Source of the DNA: Mycolicibacterium goodii
GTDB lineage: Bacteria > Actinomycetota > Actinomycetes > Mycobacteriales > Mycobacteriaceae
Length of the DNA stretch: 64,000 bases
NCBI RefSeq assembly: GCF_001187505.1
Contig: NZ_CP012150.1
Location: 4,464,001-4,528,000, forward strand
Reading direction: 5' to 3'
A program made the position numbers and the translations under genes. Of the stretch, positions 32,357 through 50,610 are shown piece after piece; the stretch's first letter is position 1; each line of letters begins with the position of its first letter. The notes beneath the pieces were generated by a model. It was not told the DNA's origin and made no database searches. It saw only the letters and a program-made list of their open reading frames with translations.

Positions 32357-33112
32357 ATGAGCCAGAGCCTCGCACGTGCCCTGCACCTGCTGATCCAGCT
32401 GGGCAACGGTCCGGCCACCCTCGACGAACTCGCGGAATCGACCGGCGTGCACAAGACCACGGTGTTGCGGTTGCTGCGCACACTGGCCGACGAGCGGTTC
32501 ACGTTCCGCGACCAGAGCAACCGCTACCACCTCGGCTCGCGGGTGTTCGAACTCGCCGCGCGCGGCACCGATCAGCGCGAGATCCGGGCGATCGCCTCCC
32601 CGCACCTGGTGACGTTCAACCGCACCTACGGTCGCACGACGCATCTGGCCGCGATGGAGGGCAACGACATCGTCTACATCGACAAGCTCGAATCGCACGA
32701 CCAGATCCGGATGTTCTCGCGAATCGGGTTGAGCGCCAACCTCAACTCGACCGCGGTGGCCAAGGTGATCCTCGCCGACCTGCCCGATGCCGAGCTACGT
32801 CAGATCGTCGCGACCATGGACTTCACCCGGCGCACGCCCAACACCATCACCACCCCGCAGGAGTTCCTCGCCGAGATCGAGAAGGTGCGCGCCCAGGGGT
32901 GGGCGCAGGACCGCGAGGAGAACGAACCGTCGATCAACTGCCTCGGGGTGCCGATCCGCGGCGCATCTCGACGGGTCGTCGCCGCGGTGAGTGTCTCGGT
33001 TCCCAACGTCGTCCTGCCGTTCGAGGAGGTGCTCGAACTCCTCGGACCGCTCCAGGAGGTCGGCGAACGCATCTCCCGCGACTGCGGGTACCTGCCCACC
33101 GTCAAAAGTTGA
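32357..33112 (+). CDS. IclR-family transcription regulator
   Basis: 251 residues: N-terminal winged helix (ATLDELAESTGVHKTTVLRLLRTL, about 19-43 overall) and C-terminal IclR effector domain (ATMDFTRRTPNTIT, and NCLGVPIRG near the end). It probably controls both arms of the island through the 31259-31279 inverted repeat, with a pathway intermediate as effector, as KDG is for KdgR-type IclR proteins. It lies in the kinase operon, with RidA 19 bases downstream. Confidence 0.9.
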   Translation: MSQSLARALHLLIQLGNGPATLDELAESTGVHKTTVLRLLRTLADERFTFRDQSNRYHLGSRVFELAARGTDQREIRAIASPHLVTFNRTYGRTTHLAAMEGNDIVYIDKLESHDQIRMFSRIGLSANLNSTAVAKVILADLPDAELRQIVATMDFTRRTPNTITTPQEFLAEIEKVRAQGWAQDREENEPSINCLGVPIRGASRRVVAAVSVSVPNVVLPFEEVLELLGPLQEVGERISRDCGYLPTVKS

Positions 33113-33131
33113 ACCAACAAAGGAGATTCAC

Positions 33132-33539
33132 GTGTCCGATGCCCAGGTCATCCGCACCGATGCGGCACCCGCACCCGCACACACCTTCAGCCAGGGGATC
33201 CGCAAGGGCGGCTTCCTGCAGGTGTCCGGGCAGGGTCCGATGGACCCCGCCACCAACACCTACATCGGCGAGGGCGACGTGCGCGCGCAGACCCGCAGGA
33301 CGCTGGAGAACGTCAAGGCCATCCTCGCCGCCGGTGGGGCAGGGGTGGACGACGTGTTGATGTTCCGGGTCTACCTCACCAAGCGTGAGGACTTCGCGGC
33401 GATGAACGAGGTGTACGGCGAGTTCATCGCCGAGAACGTGACCTCCGACCAGTTGCCATGCCGCACAACGGTGTTCGTCGGGCTACCGCACGAGGTGATG
33501 CTGGTGGAGATCGACGCCCTGGCCGTCGTGCCTAGCTGA
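33132..33539 (+). CDS. RidA-family enamine/imine deaminase
   Basis: 135 residues of the RidA/YjgF fold, with the substrate arginine in PCRTTVFVGLP and the family ends GFLQVSGQGPMDP and VEIDALAVVP. RidA hydrolyses reactive enamine/imine intermediates released by PLP dehydratases, which fits the dehydratase of this island. The GTG start has AAAGGAGATT in front; longer forms would enter the IclR gene. Its last 8 bases overlap the convergent acyl-CoA dehydrogenase gene. Confidence 0.92.
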   Translation: MSDAQVIRTDAAPAPAHTFSQGIRKGGFLQVSGQGPMDPATNTYIGEGDVRAQTRRTLENVKAILAAGGAGVDDVLMFRVYLTKREDFAAMNEVYGEFIAENVTSDQLPCRTTVFVGLPHEVMLVEIDALAVVPS

Positions 33540-34770
33540 GCAGACCCCGCGCCACGTGGGTGATCTGCACCTCGTTGCTGCCGGCGTAGATCATCAGGCT
33601 CTTGGCGTCGCGCGCGAGCTGTTCCACGCGGTACTCGGTCATGTAGCCGTTGCCGCCGAACAACTGCACGGCGTCCATCGCGACATCGGTGGCGGCCTGC
33701 GAGCAGTACCACTTGATCGCCGAGGCCTCGGCCAGCGAGATCGGCTTGCCCTCCTGCGCCGCCTCGATCACCCGGAACAGCATGTTGCGCACGTTCATCC
33801 GCGCGACTTCCATGTTCGCGAGCTTGAGCTGGATCAGCTGGAACCGGCCGATCTCCTGGCCCCACAGCGTGCGGCTCTTGGCGTAGTCGACGCTGAGCCG
33901 CAGGCACTCCTCGATGACGCCGAGCGCCATGGCGGCGACGCCGATGCGCTCGGCCGAGAAGCTGGAACGGGCGCTGTCGCGGCCGTCGCCCGAGGTGTGG
34001 TCCTCGGTCTCGCCCAGCAGCCGGTCGCGGCCGAGCCGGACGTTGTTGAAGAACAGCTCGCCGGTGCGTGAGGAGTGGATGCCCATCTTGCGGAACGGCT
34101 TGGACTGCTCGAAACCCTCCATGCCCTTGTCCAGCACGAAGGTCAGCACCTTGCGGTCGCGCTTGTCGACACCGGGCTCGTCGAGCTTGGCGTACACCAC
34201 GACCACGTCGGCGTCGGGGCCGTTGGTGATGAACGTCTTCTGGCCGTTGAGGATGTAATCGCCTGACCCGTCGGCGGCACGCACCACATAGGACTTCATG
34301 CCGCCGAACGCGTCCGAGCCCGAATCGGGTTCGGTGATCGCCCATGCGCCGATCTTCTCGTAGGTCACCAGGCCGGGAAGCCAGCGTTCCTGCTGCGCGA
34401 GCGTGCCGCGAGCCTGGATCGTCGGAACCGTGAGGCCGAGGCTCACGCCCATGCCCGTCACCAGCCCCATCGACACCCGGCACAACTCGCTGATCAGCAC
34501 GAACCCCATGCCAGGCGAACCGCCGCCGAACATGCCGCCGCCCGAGGTCTTCGCGGGCTTGTCCGCACCGGCGCGCAGCCGGGCGAGACGCTTCTCCAGC
34601 GCCTCCTTGGCCATCGTGTCGATCCCGAAGGTGGCGAACAATTTTCGGATGATGGGGTAGGGCTCCATCTCGCCGCTCTCGAGCTCATCGAGGTGCGGTC
34701 GGATCTCCTTGTCCACGAACTCCCGCACGGCATCGCGCACGGCCACATCGACGTCAGACCACTCAAGCAT
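33532..34770 (-). CDS. Acyl-CoA dehydrogenase
   Basis: 412 residues. FAD-dependent acyl-CoA dehydrogenase with signatures GAWAITEPDSGSDAFG (FAD/substrate loop) and QLFGGNGYMTEYRVEQLARD near the C-terminus. It carries an unusual glycine-rich insert KTSGGGMFGGGSPGMGF at about 73-89. It catalyses the first step of beta-oxidation of a CoA ester; substrate unknown. Start: TAAGCT (34777-34782, minus) stands 6 bases before the ATG at 34770, so a leaderless start there is preferred to the GTG one codon earlier. Confidence 0.9.
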   Translation of the reverse strand: MLEWSDVDVAVRDAVREFVDKEIRPHLDELESGEMEPYPIIRKLFATFGIDTMAKEALEKRLARLRAGADKPAKTSGGGMFGGGSPGMGFVLISELCRVSMGLVTGMGVSLGLTVPTIQARGTLAQQERWLPGLVTYEKIGAWAITEPDSGSDAFGGMKSYVVRAADGSGDYILNGQKTFITNGPDADVVVVYAKLDEPGVDKRDRKVLTFVLDKGMEGFEQSKPFRKMGIHSSRTGELFFNNVRLGRDRLLGETEDHTSGDGRDSARSSFSAERIGVAAMALGVIEECLRLSVDYAKSRTLWGQEIGRFQLIQLKLANMEVARMNVRNMLFRVIEAAQEGKPISLAEASAIKWYCSQAATDVAMDAVQLFGGNGYMTEYRVEQLARDAKSLMIYAGSNEVQITHVARGLLS

Positions 34771-34776
34771 CACAAC

Positions 34777-34782
34777 AGCTTA
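34777..34782 (-). promoter_or_regulatory. -10 box of the acyl-CoA dehydrogenase gene, leaderless
   Basis: TAAGCT on the minus strand, 6 bases before the ATG at 34770. Confidence 0.55.
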
Positions 34783-34824
34783 GACAGGTGTCAAAAATCA
34801 CTTCTCGACAGGCGTCAAGAATCA
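34783..34824. repeat. Two direct 18-base repeats upstream of the acyl-CoA dehydrogenase gene
   Basis: GACAGGTGTCAAAAATCA at 34783-34800 and GACAGGCGTCAAGAATCA at 34807-34824: 16 of 18 bases equal, 24-base pitch. Each begins with a GACA-N2-TGTC-like dyad (exact in the first). The first abuts the -10 box. A pair of regulator sites is the simplest reading. The second reaches the stop codon of the DUF2236 gene. Confidence 0.55.
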
Positions 34825-35853
34825 GGCGGCGGAGCTGCCCGCGGCGGGTTTCTTCGCCGGTCGCAGCGCAGGCAGCGACAGTGTCGAGTGCACCAGGGCG
34901 CCCGCCCGGTCCAGCAGTGAGCGCCGCTGCGGCAGGTAGTGCATCGGCAGGCCCCGGCGGTCGCGTGGGGGAGCGGTGAAGCCCGGCGCCTCCACGAGCG
35001 GCGCATCGGCGGGGATGCGTCCCGACGCGCGGCGGTAGGCCGAGATGGCACGCGGGTGCAGCCGGATCTGGTCGGGCACCCCGACGAATGCGAGTTCGAC
35101 GACCTTGCCGAAGATGCGCAGCAGCACCTCGTCGCCGGGAGTCCAACGCAATCCGGCCTTTTCGCGCACCGCGGGATCGAACAGGCCCGCGGCGATCCAT
35201 CGCTGCGCACCGACCAGCGGCTTGAACAGCTGATCCCAGATCGGCGTCGGCATCAGCACGAACCACGGTTTGGGGATGCGGATGCTGAAGATGCCGAGGG
35301 TCGCGCGATTGATCTCCAGTTCGTCGCGGCACTTGGCATCCCAGTACTGCTGAAACTCCTCCCAGCTCTCGGGCACGGGGCGCATGCTCATGCCGTACAT
35401 CCGGTACCACTGCACGTGCTCGTCGAACAGTTGGCGTTTCTCGGCCTCGGTCAGCCCGCCGCAGAAGTACTCGGCCGTCTTGATGATGAGCATGAAGAAC
35501 GTGGCGTGGGCCCAGTAGAACGTGTCGGGGTTGAGGGCGTGGTAGCGCCTGCCCTTGCCGTCGACACCCTTGATCGTCTTGTGGAAACCCTTGATCTGGG
35601 CGCCGGTTTCGGGAGCCCGGTCGCCGTCGTAGACCACGCCCATGATCGGGTACACCGACCGGGCCACCCGTTGCAGCGGTTCGCGCAGCAGGATCGAGTG
35701 TTCTTCGACGCCCGCGCCCAGTTCCGGATACATGTTCTGGATCGCGCCGATCCAGACGCCGAGCAGCCCGGTGCGCAGGTCACCGAAGTACTTCCAGGTC
35801 AGCGAGTCCGGTCCGAGCGGGTCGGCAGCGGTGTCGGTCGTCGCGTTGGCCAT
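34822..35853 (-). CDS. DUF2236 (MpaB/latex-clearing-like) oxygenase-family protein
   Basis: 343 residues matching the MpaB/DUF2236 family of haem-binding oxygenases. Seen: ALNPDTFYWAHATFFMLII (about 108-126, family histidine), EYFCGGLTEAEKRQLFDEHV and YGMSMRPVPESW. The C-terminal half is hydrophilic and ends in an Ala/Pro/Lys tail. By position it may be Rv1645c. The ATG at 35853 is used because GAGG stands 6 bases before it; ATG 35859 would leave no ribosome-site spacing. Substrate unknown. Confidence 0.8.
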   Translation of the reverse strand: MANATTDTAADPLGPDSLTWKYFGDLRTGLLGVWIGAIQNMYPELGAGVEEHSILLREPLQRVARSVYPIMGVVYDGDRAPETGAQIKGFHKTIKGVDGKGRRYHALNPDTFYWAHATFFMLIIKTAEYFCGGLTEAEKRQLFDEHVQWYRMYGMSMRPVPESWEEFQQYWDAKCRDELEINRATLGIFSIRIPKPWFVLMPTPIWDQLFKPLVGAQRWIAAGLFDPAVREKAGLRWTPGDEVLLRIFGKVVELAFVGVPDQIRLHPRAISAYRRASGRIPADAPLVEAPGFTAPPRDRRGLPMHYLPQRRSLLDRAGALVHSTLSLPALRPAKKPAAGSSAA

Positions 35854-35908
35854 CGGCATCCTCGTCCGTGTCGTGACGTGTATCACATATGTCGCCCACG
35901 ATAGTGCT

Positions 35909-35924
35909 GACAACGAGCGTTGTC
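35909..35924. promoter_or_regulatory. Inverted repeat in the divergent 35854-36073 gap
   Basis: GACAAC GAGC GTTGTC: perfect 6-base arms, 4-base centre, 56 bases before the DUF2236 start. Probable operator; its regulator is unknown. The rest of this 220-base gap shows nothing I can name. Confidence 0.4.
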
Positions 35925-36073
35925 CACGATGGCCCGACGGGTCGCCGCGCAAGTGTGACGCCACGGCGATCAAGCCGCCGCAAGGCTGTGACGATGTACC
36001 GGGTCCGAACTCCCAGTGACTTGCCAGGGGCCCCGGCGCGCGCACCGGACCCACCTGACGCATAGTCGGTGAG

Positions 36074-37927
<1,854 letters not shown>

Positions 37928-37928
<1 letters not shown>

Positions 37929-40426
37929 TGCGTATTCCCTACAGCTGGCTGCGTGAAGCGGTCCGGGCCGGCGCCCCGGACTGGGACGCCACACCGGAAA
38001 AGCTTGAGCAGACCTTCATCCGCATCGGCCACGAGGTCGAGGAGGTCATCACCGCAGGCCCGGTCAGCGGTCCGCTGACCGTCGGCCGTGTCGTCGAGAT
38101 CGAGGAACTCACCGAGTTCAAGAAGCCCATCCGGGCCTGCAAGGTCGACGTCGGCGAGCGCAACGTCGACGGCGCGCCCCGCGACATCGTCTGCGGCGCA
38201 CGCAATTTCGCCGTCGGTGACCTCGTGGTGGTCGCGCTGCCCGGCACCACGCTGCCCGGCGGCTTCAAGATCTCGTCGCGCAAAACCTACGGCCGTGTCT
38301 CCGACGGCATGATCTGCTCGGCCGCCGAGTTGAACTTCGGCACCGACCATTCCGGCATCCTCGTGCTGCCGCCGGGGACCGCCGAACCCGGCGCCCCGGC
38401 CGCCGACGTGCTGGGTCTCGACGACGTGGTGTTCCACCTCGCCGTGACCCCGGACCGCGGCTACTGCCTGTCGGTGCGTGGTCTGGCGCGCGAGATCGCG
38501 TGTGCCTATGACCTCGACTACGTCGACCTGGCCGACGTCAAACCGCTGCCCGCCGAAGGTGAGGCGTGGCCGCTGACCGTGCGGTCCGGCACCGGTGTGC
38601 AGCGCTTCGGATTGCGTCCGGTCACCGGCATCGACCCGGCCGCGGTGTCGCCGTGGTGGCTGCAGCGTCGCCTGCTGCTGTCCGGGATCCGGGCCATCTC
38701 ACCGGCGGTCGACGTGACCAACTACGTGATGCTCGAGCTCGGGCATCCCATGCACGCCCACGACAGCAGCCTCATCACCGGCGCGTTCGACGTGCGGTTC
38801 GCGCGTGACGGCGAGAAGGTCGTGACGCTCGACGACGTCGAGCGCACCCTGAACTCCGGTGATGTGCTCATCGTCGACGACGTCGCGACCGCGGCGATCG
38901 GCGGTGTGATGGGCGCGGGCACCACCGAGGTGCGCGAAACCACCACCGATGTGCTGCTGGAAGCCGCGGTGTGGGATCCGGCCGCGGTGTCGCGCACCCA
39001 GCGGCGCCTGCATCTGGCCAGTGAGGCCGGGCGCCGCTACGAGCGTTCGGTCGACCCGGCGATTTCCGTTGCCGCCCTTGACCGGTGCGCGAGCCTGCTG
39101 GCCGACATCGCCGGTGGCACCGTGCAGCCCAAGCTCACCGACTGGCGCGACGGCGACCGCGAGGACTGGTCCGGCCCGGCCGTTCAGATCGCGGCCGACC
39201 TGCCCGACCGCACCGCCGGTGTCGAGTACCCGGCGGGCACCACCGCCCGCCGGCTCACCCAGATCGGCGCCACGGTCACCGGGACCGACGGCGAGATCCT
39301 CACCGTGGTCCCGCCGAGTTGGCGGCCCGACCTGCGCCAGCCCGCGGACCTGGTGGAGGAGGTGCTGCGGCTCGAAGGCCTGGAGATCATCCCGTCGGTG
39401 TTGCCCACCGCGCCCGCCGGCCGGGGACTCACCCCGGTGCAGAAGCGCCGTCGCGCGATCGGGAAGTCGCTGGCGCTGGCCGGTTTCGTCGAGATCCTGC
39501 CGACGCCGTTTTTGGCCGCGGCGGTGTTCGACGGGTGGGGTCTGGGCGAGGACGATCGGCGCCGCCGCACCACCCAGGTGCTCAACCCGCTGGAATCCGA
39601 CCGCCCGCACCTGGCCACCACGCTGCTGCCGGGCCTGCTGGAGGCGTTGAGCCGCAACGTTTCTCGCGGGGCCGTCGATGTCGCACTGTTCGGCATCCAG
39701 CAGGTGGTGCAGCCCACCGACCAGACCAGGGCCGTCGAGCGCGTCCCCACCGACCGCAGGCCCACCGACGATGAGATCGCCGCGCTCGACGCGTCGCTGC
39801 CGCGCCAACCGCAGCATGTCGCCGCGGTGCTCGCCGGCCTGCGTGAGCCGGCCGGTCCCTGGGGACCCGGCCGGCCCGTGGAGGCCGCCGACGCGTTCGA
39901 GGCCGTGCGGGTGATCGGCCGCGCCGCCGGTGTGGAGTTCACCTTCCGTGCCGCTCAGGTGCTGCCGTGGCATCCCGGCCGGTGCGCCGAGATCCTGATC
40001 GGCGATACCGTCGTCGGCCACGCCGGTGAACTGCACCCCGCGGTGATCGAGCGCACCGGCCTGCCCAAGCGGACCTGCGCGGTCGAACTCGATCTGGACG
40101 CCGTGCCGATCGTCGAGACCCTGCCCGCGCCGTCGGTGTCGCCGTTCCCGGCGGTGTTCCAGGACATCAGCCTGATCGTCGACGACGACGTCGCCGCTGC
40201 CGATGTGGTCGCCGCGGTCCGCGACGGCGCCGGTGAACTGCTGGAAGATGTGCGGTTGTTCGACGTCTACACCGGGCCGCAGATCGGCCAGGGCCGCAAA
40301 TCGCTCGCCCTCGCGCTGCGGTTCCGGGCCGCTGACCGCACCCTCACCGAGGACGAGGCCAGCGCCGCACGCGATGCCGCCGTGGCCGCGGCAGCCGAGC
40401 GGGTGGGAGCGGTTCAGCGAGCCTGA
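37928..40426 (+). CDS. pheT: Phenylalanyl-tRNA synthetase beta subunit
   Basis: 832 residues, full length. N-terminal tRNA-binding OB domain ([20 protein letters not shown]), B3/B4 editing domain (about 205-380; [13 protein letters not shown]), B5 domain, catalytic-like core (SFP-type [15 protein letters not shown] region) and C-terminal FDX-ACB anticodon domain. Translationally coupled to pheS by a 1-base overlap. The last 13 bases overlap the convergent gene at 40414. Confidence 0.96.
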
Positions 40427-41055
40427 CCGGCGCGTAGGGATTCGGCACCGTCGCCGCCGAGTGCCGGCAACGCCGCGGCCGTGCGCCCGGCCGCCAGCAG
40501 GAGCAGCGCGGACGCAGGCCCCTCGACGCGCAGGCCGTCGCCGCCGGTCCACCCGGTGTCCGTTGCGTGCAGGCGCAGTCCGTTCAGTGTGGTGGTGGCG
40601 CGAAACGGGAAGCGCGGGTTCCAGATCCGTTCCAGTGCGGCTTGCGCCGCCGCGGGCGGCATCTCATGGCGGATGCCGAGCGGGATCGCGATGTCCTGGC
40701 CGTGGACCAGCAGGTCCATGAGACGGTCGGTCGGTGTGGTGCCCAGGATGGTCGACCGCGAGCCGATGGTGTCGTGGAACCGCCGCAGCAGTTCGGCGTC
40801 GTCGGCCTCGGCGGCGTGCCGCAGCGCGGTGTCTCGCCCCATCCGGTCGAAGTCGCCGCGTGCCCGGATCAGGCTGATCACCAGTTGTGGCACGCGGGCA
40901 TGCGACGCCAGCACGAGGTGGGCGACCACGTCGCGGACCTCCCAGCCGTCGCACAGGCTGTGGTGCCGCCATTGGTGCGGTGACAACCCCTGCAGCAGCC
41001 GGTGCAACTTGTGGCGTTCGGTGTCGACCGCGCGCCAGGTGTCCTCGATGTCCAT
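40414..41055 (-). CDS. Maleylpyruvate isomerase-family, mycothiol-dependent-type protein
   Basis: 213 residues of the DinB/MDMPI helical-bundle family. N-terminal signature [25 protein letters not shown] (about 24-48) with the histidine used for zinc. Internal [14 protein letters not shown] is the family motif, and a C-terminal MDMPI_C part follows ([19 protein letters not shown]). In actinobacteria such proteins are mycothiol transferases or isomerases; the substrate is unknown. It is convergent with pheT and divergent from the MerR gene. Confidence 0.82.
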   Translation of the reverse strand: MDIEDTWRAVDTERHKLHRLLQGLSPHQWRHHSLCDGWEVRDVVAHLVLASHARVPQLVISLIRARGDFDRMGRDTALRHAAEADDAELLRRFHDTIGSRSTILGTTPTDRLMDLLVHGQDIAIPLGIRHEMPPAAAQAALERIWNPRFPFRATTTLNGLRLHATDTGWTGGDGLRVEGPASALLLLAAGRTAAALPALGGDGAESLRAGQAR

Positions 41056-41085
41056 CGACGCTCCTTCCCGTCGGGCATACGCTAG

Positions 41086-41108
41086 GAACTCCAGTCGGGT
41101 GGAGGTTC
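41086..41108. promoter_or_regulatory. Imperfect dyad upstream of the MerR gene
   Basis: GAACTCC and GGAGGTTC (one-base bulge) around 8 bases, 8 bases before the GTG start at 41117 and just after a TACGCT -10 (41078-41083). It may be an autoregulatory MerR site; the arm GGAGG also serves as the ribosome site. Confidence 0.4.
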
Positions 41109-41116
41109 AAGACACT

Positions 41117-41998
41117 GTGACGCACCGCACACGCCAGGGGTGGCTCAGCATCGGTGAGCTGTCGCGGCGCGCGGGTGTCCCGGTCCGGACCATCCGGTTC
41201 TACTGCGACGAGGGCGTGCTGGAGTCGACCCGCAGCACGGGCGGTCACCGCATGTTCGATCCGTCCGCGGTCGACACGTTGTTCGCGGTGGGTCGGCTTC
41301 GCGCGTTGGGCATCGGGCTCGGCGCGATCGTCGAGGTGCTCGCGGGACGACTTTCGCTGGCGGATGCCGCGGCGGCGCGGCGGGCCGCCGTCGATGCCGA
41401 ACTGTCCGGCCTGCTCCGCCAGGTGGCGGGTCTGCAACTGGTCGCCGACGCCCGAGCGATCGATCAGGTGCGCGATCAGCTGGTCGGATTGTGGCGCCGG
41501 GTCTTCGGCGGCTGGTTGCCGGGGGATCAGTTCGACGAGTTTATCGACATGACCGTGCCGGCGCCTCGGCAGGTCACGCCCGCCGGTGCACTGGCCTACG
41601 CCGAGCTGGCGGGTCTGGTGCGGCGCCCGGCCCTGGGTGCGGCCATCGCCGATCAGCTCTGGCGGCACGATGCGGGTGAAATCGTCGACCGCAGGCGGCT
41701 GGTGGCCGGTGTCTCCGAGGCGTGTGGTCTGGCCGCGGCGGCGCTGCATGCAGGCCGGCCGCCGTCGGGTGGGCCCGCTGTGGAACGATTCGTCGCGGCA
41801 CATGCCGAAGCCCGTGAAACCGCCGACACCCCGGCATTCCGGCGGAAACTGGCCGACGGGGTGGATGAGGATCCGTTGATCCGCGGGTACTGGGCACTCG
41901 CCGGCCGGCTCACCGACGACCCCGTCACGGTGGGTGACGTGCAGAAATGGCTGCACACCGGACTGCGCGCAGACGCCCGCCGCCGGCAGAATCAATGA
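41117..41998 (+). CDS. MerR-family regulator with long C-terminal domain
   Basis: 293 residues. MerR winged helix at the N-terminus: WLSIGELSRRAGVPVRTIRF, then STRSTGGHRMFDPSAVDTLF. It is followed by the dimerisation helix and a 180-residue helical C-terminal domain with no cysteine metal site. That is more like the regulators of organic ligands than metal-responsive MerR proteins. GTG 41117 has GGAGG in front; GTG 41099 is an in-frame alternative. It lies directly upstream of argC, but the ARG boxes between them suggest separate control. Confidence 0.85.
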   Translation: MTHRTRQGWLSIGELSRRAGVPVRTIRFYCDEGVLESTRSTGGHRMFDPSAVDTLFAVGRLRALGIGLGAIVEVLAGRLSLADAAAARRAAVDAELSGLLRQVAGLQLVADARAIDQVRDQLVGLWRRVFGGWLPGDQFDEFIDMTVPAPRQVTPAGALAYAELAGLVRRPALGAAIADQLWRHDAGEIVDRRRLVAGVSEACGLAAAALHAGRPPSGGPAVERFVAAHAEARETADTPAFRRKLADGVDEDPLIRGYWALAGRLTDDPVTVGDVQKWLHTGLRADARRRQNQ

Positions 41999-42001
41999 AT
42001 T

Positions 42002-44272
<2,271 letters not shown>

Positions 44273-44276
<4 letters not shown>

Positions 44277-45150
44277 CCACCCCGTCCATCGATCGCGGGG
44301 TCAAGGCCGACGTCCTCGCCGCGGCGCTGCCGTGGCTCAAACAACTGCACGGCAAGATCGTCGTGGTCAAATACGGCGGCAACGCCATGACCGACGAGAC
44401 GCTCAAGTCCGCGTTCGCCGCCGACATGGTGTTCCTGCGCAACTGCGGCATCCACCCCGTGGTGGTGCACGGCGGCGGCCCGCAGATCAGCGCGATGCTC
44501 AAACGGCTCGGCATCGAAGGCGATTTCAAGGGCGGCTTCCGCGTCACCACGCCCGAGGTGCTCGACGTCGCACGCATGGTGCTGTTCGGTCAGGTGGGCC
44601 GCGAACTGGTCAACCTGATCAACGCGCACGGACCCTACGCGGTCGGTGTCACCGGTGAGGACGCCCAGCTGTTCACCGCGGTACGCCGCAGTGTGACCGT
44701 GGACGGGGTGGCCACCGACATCGGCCTGGTGGGCGATGTCGAACACGTCAACGCAGGCTCGCTGGTGGATCTCATCACCGCGGGCCGGATCCCGGTGGTG
44801 TCCACCATCGCCCCCGACGCCGACGGCCTGGTGTACAACATCAACGCCGACACGGCCGCGGCAGCGCTCGCCGAGGCGCTCGGCGCCGAGAAGCTGGTGA
44901 TGCTCACCGACGTCGAAGGTCTCTACACCGACTGGCCCGACCGCAATTCGCTCGTCAGCCAGATCGACACCGGCGCGCTGACCCAGCTGCTGCCGACCCT
45001 CGAATCGGGCATGGTGCCCAAGATCGAGGCGTGCCTGCGCGCGGTCAACGGCGGCGTGCCGAGCGCGCACGTGATCGACGGCCGCGTCGAACACTGCGTG
45101 CTGGTCGAACTTTTCACCGATGAAGGGACCGGAACCAAGGTGGTGCCGCA

Positions 45151-45154
<4 letters not shown>
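44273..45154 (+). CDS. argB: N-acetylglutamate kinase
   Basis: 293 residues of the amino-acid kinase fold: [10 protein letters not shown] (about 29-38), the glycine-rich [13 protein letters not shown], and the nucleotide region [18 protein letters not shown]. It phosphorylates N-acetylglutamate, the usual arginine feedback step; the N-terminal helix needed for arginine-sensitive hexamers appears present. The ATG overlaps the argJ stop by 4 bases. Confidence 0.96.
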
Positions 45155-47282
<2,128 letters not shown>

Positions 47283-47286
47283 ATCC

Positions 47287-47763
47287 GTGACGGCATCGAC
47301 CCGAGCCGGGAGGCAGGCGCGCATCGTCGCGTTGTTGTCGTCGAACTCGGTGCGCAGCCAGAGCGAGCTGGCGGCGATGCTGGCCGCCGAGGGCATCGAG
47401 GTCACCCAGGCCACGTTGTCGCGTGATCTGGAGGAGCTCGGTGCGGTGAAACTGCGCGGCGCCGACGGCGGCGTCGGGGTCTACGTCGTACCCGAGGACG
47501 GCAGCCCGGTGCGGGGCGTGTCGGGCGGCACCGAGCGGGTCGCCCGGTTACTGGGGGAGCTGCTGGTGTCCACCGATGCCAGCGCTAACCTTGCCGTGCT
47601 GCGCACCCCGCCCGGGGCTGCGCATTACCTGGCTGCTGCCATCGACCGTGCCGCCCTGCCGTATGTGGTCGGCACCGTCGCCGGAGACGACACCATCCTG
47701 GTGGTGGCGCGCGAGCCCATGACCGGTGCTCAGCTCGCCAGCACCCTCGAGAACTTGAATTAG
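47287..47763 (+). CDS. argR: Arginine repressor
   Basis: 158 residues: N-terminal winged helix ([26 protein letters not shown], about 25-50) and C-terminal hexamerisation and arginine-binding domain ending [15 protein letters not shown]. With arginine bound it should act at the ARG boxes before argC and so represses its own operon. GTG start 4 bases after argF. Confidence 0.95.
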   Translation: MTASTRAGRQARIVALLSSNSVRSQSELAAMLAAEGIEVTQATLSRDLEELGAVKLRGADGGVGVYVVPEDGSPVRGVSGGTERVARLLGELLVSTDASANLAVLRTPPGAAHYLAAAIDRAALPYVVGTVAGDDTILVVAREPMTGAQLASTLENLN

Positions 47764-47788
47764 AGCTGGAATAAAGGAGATTGCTCAC

Positions 47789-48988
<1,200 letters not shown>

Positions 48989-48998
48989 ATCCAGGTAG

Positions 48999-50510
<1,512 letters not shown>

Positions 50511-50537
50511 TCCTGCCCGAGTGACACCAGGGCGAAG

Positions 50538-50599
50538 CGCCGAGATTGAAGCCAGGGACAAAAATCGCGCTGATTTTGTTTCTCACTACAATCTCGGCG
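50538..50599. terminator. Bidirectional terminator between convergent argH and the ABC-F gene
   Basis: Outer arms CGCCGAGATTG (50538-50548) and CAATCTCGGCG (50589-50599) pair perfectly. Inside, GACAAAAATC and GATTTTGTTT pair with one bulge. The T- and A-rich inner stem gives runs on both strands. It sits between two convergent genes. Confidence 0.7.
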
Positions 50600-50610
50600 T
50601 CGGCAATGCG

